A stretch of DNA of 64,000 nt from Calliopum simillimum. Lineage: Eukaryota; Arthropoda; Insecta; Diptera; Lauxaniidae. How positions within the stretch are numbered: the first letter of the stretch is position 1; every line of letters begins with the position of its first letter. Positions 34,401-43,400 of this stretch are shown in pieces. The notes below the pieces were generated by a model that was not told where the DNA came from, did not search any database, and saw only the letters and a list, made by a program, of their open reading frames with translations. The stretch covers positions 76,765,697 through 76,829,696 of the forward strand of contig OX638371.1 of the NCBI GenBank assembly GCA_951812925.1. The letters are read 5' to 3'. A program made the translations under genes and the position numbers.

Positions 34401-37400
34401 CGTTACTGAATATTCTATCAGTTATGGTATCACAGATTTAGAATTTGCTGATTATAAAGAACCAGGAGGCAACATTAAGGTAAGAGAGAAAACAATGGAA
34501 TAGAACCCTGCTGGTGTTGGATAAAATGGTGCTAGACAAAAAATGTTTTGTGTATTCAATGTCTGCAATTAATAAATACATATTCAATTTGATTTAACAG
34601 CGAGATCATTTGCCCAAAAAGGATAAATACATTTGCATCAATAATCCATGCACCCCATAATAAAAAAAAAGACAATGGCACTAAAAACTAAAGCAGAAAA
34701 CTCAACAAAGGATTTGCTATTTTTGCATTCTTAAAAAAATGGTGTGCGCTTTTTATTTTTAATTTTGTTTTCGCTTGCCGCACTAATCAATCCGCTTATA
34801 TTTTTATTACACATACTTTTTTTTTAATCATATCACTTGATTGCTTTTAGTTATGTTTAGTAATTAATTTACTTAGAAATTGTGTTTTCATTAGTTATTT
34901 CTTTTGATTTTCAATCAAATATTTTGTTTGGTGTGCTGAAAGAAAAGTATATTGTGCAAATTTTTAAAATTTTATTATATAAGAATCTGCAGAATTTAAT
35001 AAAATTATTATTAAATGATGACTACTCACATATCTTTTAGGCACACAATATTGAATTCAAACTGCAGGCACAATCAAAGGGATAAATAGTTTTTATGCAT
35101 AATATATATTATTTCTCTCTGAGATCGTGCCCACAGCTTGAGTCTAAAGCATGTCAGATCTAGTCAACTTTTAGAAATACTTGGGTCATTCAAAATAAAA
35201 GGTAATATTCTGTCAGTGTGACACTCATGACACAGTGTAATTTAAGGTCAATAAATTAGCTTGTATTATTAATACACATCCACACAAAAAAAGCTTTGTA
35301 TAACAAAGTTTAGGGTATTTAAGAACTGGAGGTGGGCGCGGCTTAAATTTTAATGAAATAATCATCCGTTCTTTGGATAAATGTTTCGTATGTTACTTAC
35401 CTTTCGAATGATTTATAAAACACCCGAAACGGTTTAACCAGTATCAAAATATGGCTCAAAAACAAAACCTGTCCCATACCCGCTGACTCTCCCCTAATAT
35501 ATAAATTCGTGTTTTGTTTTAAAATTTTCAAGATTTGTTATAACTGCAATTTTCTGCATAAAATTACATTTTATAAAAAATTTTGAAAACAAAAAACGTT
35601 TTAGTTTATTTTCGCGCGTATCCGCAGAAGTCGACAAGTTTTCTCCCATAAAAAAACGATAAATTTTCGTGAGGTCTTGGTATTCGGACTCGGCATAAAA
35701 ACTACATCCGCTACACAGAACTTTTTTTTTTGTGTGCCTGTGTAATTGATTTATTTTATTATAAAGAAATATTTCCAAGCATATCTGTGTCAAAAAGGAA
35801 GTCCATTTAAACAACATAGGTTGCCTACGAGGGTTGCCTTTTATATTTCGGGATTGGGCAACACTAATGTCAATAGCTAAAATCTGGCAACACCATAATA
35901 TAGTTTGACATTTTTTAGCATAAATGTACTCACAACGTTTTGATGTACAAGTGCTATTTGTTTTGTTTACAGTGAGTTAAGAAAATCAATTTTTCCATTG
36001 AAAATTTAAGCAATTGATAAATTATGGGGTTTCCAACGAGAACAAACCTTTTTTACGGCCAGGTGTTCATGCAATATTGTATGTATGCTGGTCCCACTAA
36101 TGCCTAAGGTTGTCTCAATCTCACGATAGGTCACATGACGATCTTGCAATATCAGTTGGCGCACAGAATCAATGGTTTCCGGAACAACAACTGATTTTGG
36201 ACGACCTTCACGAAATTCGTCTTGGAGTGAGCAACGGACACGATTGAATTCATTAAACCAGTTTTTCACAGTGCTATAGGATGGTGCTTCATCGCCATAC
36301 AAAGGTTTAAGTTCATCGATGCACTCTTATCGTGATAATCCACGTCGAAAGTTGTGAAAAATGATCGCACGAAAACGTTCACGAGTTGATTCCATTTTTT
36401 TTGCCAAATTGATTTTTTCAAGTCACTGTAAGCAACACAAATGATGGTCGTACGTCAAAACGTTCTGAGTACGTTTATGCTAAAAAATGTCAAACTTTAT
36501 TATGGTGTTGCCAGATTTTAGCTATTGACATTAGTGTTGCCCAATCCCGAAATATAAAAGGCAACCTACGTATAATAATTGCAATAACATACATATTATC
36601 TTTTAAATAACATGGCAGTCATGACTGTGACACTAATGACAAGTTGATTTTTTCGCTTGTTTTTGAATTTAAAAGTTATATGCATTTGAAAGAGTATTCG
36701 AAAGCAATGAAAATTTTATATGTACTTGCTATTTAAATTTTATACTTACCATTTTTACGACGTGACAGTCATGACAAATATTTAATAACAGTAATAATAC
36801 TTTTATTTTTCTGCGAGCAATCTTTCTGCCCGCATTTTTGTCTGCTTCTATATAGTTTTTTATTGAATTTTATGAATAGATTTGCCTCACGTAGGTCGTC
36901 TTATTTTTAATTTAGAGGAAAATGTATCGCGAAAAAGCCACAAATATTACCTTTTACTTTTAATTACTCATTATAAGGCTTGAAAGATGTTTTATTAACT
37001 TAACTAATCTTAAGCTAACCACACATTTCTTTATTATTATATTTATTATCATTTTAACCATACTAAACATAATTAAGGTAACTCTGCTTGGACTCCAGTT
37101 GAAAATACTTACAATCATTTTTTAACCCTCGATTTGGGGGATAAACGCATGACACGTAAAATTGCCACAACGGGGCGTCCAAATACTAATGAATTTGTCA
37201 CCGAGTATATCGTACAATATTCAGATGACGGTGAATATTGGCGCTCATATGTTAATCCAACGAGTGAACCTCAGGTAATTTAATTAAGGAAAGATATTAA
37301 TGTGGTTGTTTTATTTCGTGTCTTATATTTGTTGTTTTATTTTTTAAAACGTCGAAATGTCGTTTACGACGCAGTGACAAACGAAACGAAACCATTTCCA

Positions 37401-40400
37401 ATTGGGAATGGTCGACACATCCATTTCCTTAGTAAACTTTATCTTCTCTTCTTATACGAGATAAAATTGTATGTACTTATGTACTTATGTACTTATGTAC
37501 TTATGTATGTTTGTTCGGAACGGGCAAAACTTTTTCTCGAAAACGGGTACAGCGATTTTAATAAAACTTGGAACAGTGTTAGATATTAGCATAAAATGAA
37601 GAATGAGCTAGGTTTGAACTTTGTAAATGCTCACCAGAGGGCGTGGCACCGCCTTAAGTTTTAAATTTGATTTGGTCATAACTTGCAAACCATACAAGGT
37701 ATTTGAATGAAATTCGGTAGGCGGGTACTGCTTGATAATACCTTGTGACAGACAAAAAGTGGGCGGGATTGAAGAAGTGCCACGCCCACTTTTTAACGCT
37801 TGAAAATTTTGATTCAATATTACTCGAAAACGACTCCAACGATTTTAATGAAAATTTAGGAGATTTTACCTCTGCAAACAAGTATTAATATGTGATATAC
37901 CGTTATATTGGGAAAACTCGTTGAAGGGCGTGGCACCGCCCACAAAAATATAATACGGTATAAAAAGAAAACTAATAAAGTAATCATTCTAAAATTAACT
38001 GTGGGGAGCATTCTTGCTATAAGGCATCTCTGATCTGAAAGCGGGCAAAATATCGCCGTTGCGCGTGGAACGTCCCATACAAGCAAAATACGTTAAATGC
38101 TATTTCTCGCAAATGTTACAAGGTATTTTAATGAAATTTGGTACGAAGGTACTGCTTAATAATATCTTGTAACAAACGAAAAGTGGGCAGGATCGAGTAA
38201 GTGCCACGCCCAATTTTTAACCCTTGAAAATTTTGATTCAATATTACTCGAAAACGACTCCGACAATTTTGATGAAAATTTAGGATCTGTTACCTCTTCA
38301 AACAATTATTGTGTCATATGCCATTATATTGGGAAAACTCATTCAAGGGCGTGGCACCGCCCACAAAAATATATTGCGCTATAAAAAGAAAACTACTAAA
38401 GCAATCTTTCTGAATTTAACTGTAGGGAGTCTACTTGCTATTAGGCACCTACGACCTGAAAGTAGGCAAAATATCGAAAGTGCGCATGGAACCTCCCATA
38501 CAAGTAAAACACATTAAATGCTGTTTCTCGCAAATGATACAACATATTTTGATGAAATTTGGTATGCGAATCTGGATCAGGAGGATCTAAAGCATAACAA
38601 AAAGATGGCTTTGTTTAATAATTGCCACGACCACTTTTTTATCAAAATAAAAATTTTTGTTAATAACTCAGGCACAAAAAAAAATGGAATGAACTGTTTA
38701 ATTCTTATATGCAGTCTTATGTACTTTTTGACGCTGAATCAGCAGAACTGTCATTATACTTGCAGGATTTTGAAATATCCTTGCTTGAAGTTGAAGAAAA
38801 CGCTGTGTTCAGTCTTACAGCGTAGCTACAAGAAAAGGCGAAATTCTTTTTTATTAATAGCATCGGATAGTTGCACTCTTCCTTATCCAAATATCTTTTC
38901 AGATTTTTCCAATAGCATTCTTATTTTCCGAGTTATGATCCTTTGAAGATAAGATATTTCAGCCGCCATACAAAAGACAAAATATTTTGGGTGCGTGGCA
39001 TATCCCATTTATTTATTTTAGGGCATTCTATTTCGCCAAAAAAAAATTTGAGTTTTTGATATTTTTCTATACCATTCGATGCTTTCCGAGTTTTTTCTTA
39101 TTATTATTCTCATCGGTTTATTTATCATTTTGAAAGCACGACCGTTAGAAGTGAAAAGATACAAGTTTCATAACAAAAAATAGCTATGAATAAAAACATC
39201 GACTAAAATAATAAGATTAGATTGTTGACCGAGCAGGGATCGGTCTCCAGGTATGTCTTTTTTAATCAGCTTATCAATCTGTTTTTATTTTTTTACACTT
39301 AAAAAATGGATCTATTTTATCAGCATCGTCATTAGAAACATATGGTTTTCGCAAATCGAAAACTTCGATCAATTAGTATGAGCTAAGAATGGTTAATATG
39401 AGTCGAACAAATATGTACTCAAAAAATTTTCGTCTTTTCAACTCCTTAAGAATGTAGTATATGGGAGTTTCCCCTTAATTGCTTTGGGAATGTATCCCGG
39501 ACGTTGCTTAAGGAAAATGTACGGAATCTCTCTCGGACATTACTTTAAGAATTAATATGGAAACTTTGCCGTACGATGGATTTTTCTACACATAAAGCAT
39601 GATTCCTAAAAAAATTGTGTAACAATTCTAACAAAACATTCCTATAAGTTTCCGATAGAGACAACGAGGAGCCAATGTTAGCGAAAACTTAACATTTTGG
39701 CTGAGACTTTGCGAAAAAAAAGGCTATTTGAAGCGCTAAGCTTCAAGAGCAACTTATGGGTTTGTTTCTACACGATTTCCATGTGGAAACATTCATATAC
39801 ATTTATTTTCTTCGAATACCCTTATTATTTAAATTTTAATTTTACTGTTCATAATAACTACGTATACTAACATTAACATACTAATCACCAGTTAACGGTT
39901 ATAGTAATTGATTCAAATAAAACTTTAATTTGTTCTAGAAGAAACGTTAAACTTTATTTTCTCATACCTTTATCTCCTCAGATGTTTAAGGGTAACTCCG
40001 ATGGTAACTCAATACATTATAATGTTTTCGAAGTTCCAATAATTGCTCAATGGGTACGTGTTAACCCTACAAGATGGCATGACAGAATCTCAATGCGTGT
40101 TGAACTCTATGGCTGTGATTATGGTAAGTGTACATACGTTATGAACGTACATTCATCATTTTTAATTAATGATTTTTTTTATTTCTGACCACTAGTCGCT
40201 GAAGATTTATATTTCAATGGAACTGGCTTAGTACGCTATGATTTACTACGCGATCCCATCGCCTCGACACGAGAAGCCATACGCTTTCGTTTTAAAACCG
40301 CTAACGCTAATGGTATACTGATGTATTCACGTGGTACGCAAGGCGATTACCTAGCGCTCCAACTGCATGATAACAAAATGGTTTTAAACATGGATCTGGG

Positions 40401-43400
40401 AGCACGTTTAATGACTTCATTATCTGTTGGTAGTTTACTGGATGACAATGTTTGGCATGATGTTGTTATATCGAGAAATCGCCGTGATATCATATTTTCT
40501 GTTGATCGAGTTATTGTGCGTGGCAAAATGAAAGGCGAATTCAGTCGTTTAAATCTGAATCGTGACCTTTATCTAGGTGGTGTACCTAATGTACAGGAGG
40601 GTATAATTGTAACACAAAACTTCACGGGCTGCATTGAAAATCTCTTCTTGAATTCTTCAAATTTCATTCGTGAAATGAAGGATAATTATGAATATGGTGA
40701 GGCATATCGTTATTCTAAAGTGAACACTGTATATGCCTGTCCATCACCACCAATATATCCGGTGACATTTACAACACGAGGCTCCTATGTACGTCTAAAG
40801 GGCTATGAAGCGCAAAAAGCTATGAATGTTTCATTCTACTTCCGTACATACGAGGAGAAAGGAATGATAATGCATCATGAATTTGCATCAGGTGGTTATG
40901 TTAAGGCTTTTCTTGATTATGGTAAAGTGAAACTTGATCTTAAATTGGGTGAAAAACCACGGATTATATTGGACAATTATGATGAAGCATTCAATGATGG
41001 CAAATGGCACTCATTCGTCTTAACTATATCTAGAAATAAACTAGTTGTAAACATTGATCAACGACCGATGACTACCACTAAAAATATACAAATATCTACA
41101 GGACGTATGTATTACATTGCTGGCGGTATAGATAAGATTGGTTTTGTTGGTTGTATGCGTTTAATTTCGGTTGATGGTAACTATAAGCTGCCTAAGGATT
41201 GGACACCGGGTGAAGAAGTTTGTTGCGGTGATGAGGTGGTCGTTGATGCCTGTCAAATGATTGATCGTTGCAATCCGAATCCATGCCAACATAATGGTAT
41301 ATGTCATCAGAATTCAATGGAATTTTTATGCGATTGTGCACCAACTGGTTATGCTGGTGCAGTGTGTCATACTTGTAAGTGTTTAAAAAAAGATCAGCCA
41401 ATATAAAATAAAAAAATTAAAATCATTCATCTTTATTTCAGCTAAACATCCGCTTTCATGTCAGGCCTACAAAAATGTTCAGCATGTGCAACAACGTGTG
41501 AATATTAACGTAGATGTTGATGGCAGTGGTCCGCTGAAACCTTTCCCAGTCGTTTGTGAATTTTATTGTAAGTAAAAAACATCAATGGACAGAAAATTTT
41601 TAAATTATAAATATCAAGATTTGGTAATAGTTAACGAATAATGAATGTAAAGAGTGCTCCATAATTCACCCAAGATTTGAATTAAAAGGAAAAGACTTTT
41701 TCAATTGTATTTTTTTTTTGGTTTATTGAAACATAAAATACAAACGACAGGGTCATGTATGGAAAAGCACATTGACCAAATGACCTCCAAGGCTTAGCTG
41801 GCGCATACGCACACTACACTGTCAAACTTTTTTTTTTTTTTTTGGTTGGCCACACTTTACCGGACAAATGCCGGAAAATTCAAATCTTGCGTGAATTATG
41901 GGTCACCCTTTTATTGCACTCTTTTCGAAATTTTCCATAACCATTTTACAAAAATGTGGTTAAATTTCGTTGATGCAGCGTAGAATTTCCTTCTTCAATA
42001 AATTTTACCAACCCTAAACTGTCAGCTGTCCAACTGTTTTCTTTCTTTGGTTGGCATCACTTTACCGCACAAATGCCGGTAATTCAAATTTTGCGTGAAT
42101 TATGGAACATCCTGTATTTAGGCGAACAATTTAATAATCAGTAATTAGCACCTAATCATATTTGAATCAGTCATATATTGAAACAAATATTTATTTATCG
42201 CAAACATTGACTTGTTAATAATTACCAAACTGAGACACTTACCATATTCATTTTAAACGTAATACATGCAAATTTTAATAAATCAACTATTCTTTTTTAC
42301 GTTTTAGCTGATGGACGTGTTATAACAACCCTAGGCCATAGCCAAGAGCATACAACAACTGTGGATGGTTTCTCAGAGCCAGGGTCTTTTGAACAAAACA
42401 TTCAATACGATGCAAATTTGCAACAAATTGAAGCTTTGCTCAATCGATCCCATACGTGTTGGCAGCGTTTAAGTTACTCCTGTCGTTCATCACGTCTTTT
42501 TAATTCGCCATGTAAGTCGTTAGATTATTAACAACTAAACTATATCAACTTTGCTTTTCATTTCACCAGCTGAACCTGGTAATTTCCGTCCATTTTCATG
42601 GTGGGTATCACGTCATAATCAACCAATGGATTATTGGGCCGGAGCTTTGCCTGGCTCGCGTAAATGCGAATGTGGTATTTTGGGTAAATGTCATGATCCA
42701 ACAAAATGGTGTAATTGTGACTCTAACAGTTTGGAATGGACTGAAGATGGTGGCGATATACGTGAAAAAGAATATTTACCAGTGCGTGCGGTTAAATTCG
42801 GTGATACGGGCACTCCATTAGATGAAAAACAAGGGCGTTATACATTAGGCCCACTGCGTTGTGAGGGAGATGATTTATTCAGTAATATGGTAACATTCCG
42901 TGTTTCGGATGCAACAATAAATTTGCCACCATTTGATATGGGCCACTCCGGTGACATTTATTTAGAATTTAAAACAACAACAGAAACTGCTGTGCTCTTC
43001 CATGCAACTGGTCCAACTGATTATATTAAATTAAGTATTATTGGTGGCACTAAATTGCAATTCCAGTATCAAGCTGGAAGTGGGCCGCTTGGTGTAAATG
43101 TCGAAACAAGCTATCATTTAAATGATAATAATTGGCACACCGTAAGCGTCGAGCGTAATAGGTAAATAATCAAAATGAGTCATTAAAGTTTTGAAAACGG
43201 CAAATTTATGCCAATTGTGTGTTTGCAAACAACCAATCTATCAATCTAATTTAAATGTATTCCCATTCGCAGAAAAGAAGCCCGCCTGGTTATCGATGGT
43301 TCACTAAAAGCCGAAGTACGCGAACCACCAGGTCCAGTACGTGCCTTACATTTAAGTTCAGATTTAGTTATTGGTGCTACTACGGAATATCGTGATGGCT

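Noticed and set aside
38518..38946. 142-codon open frame
   Set aside because: It lies within the long dispersed repeat, has no recognised domain and is not shared as a frame with the other copy.
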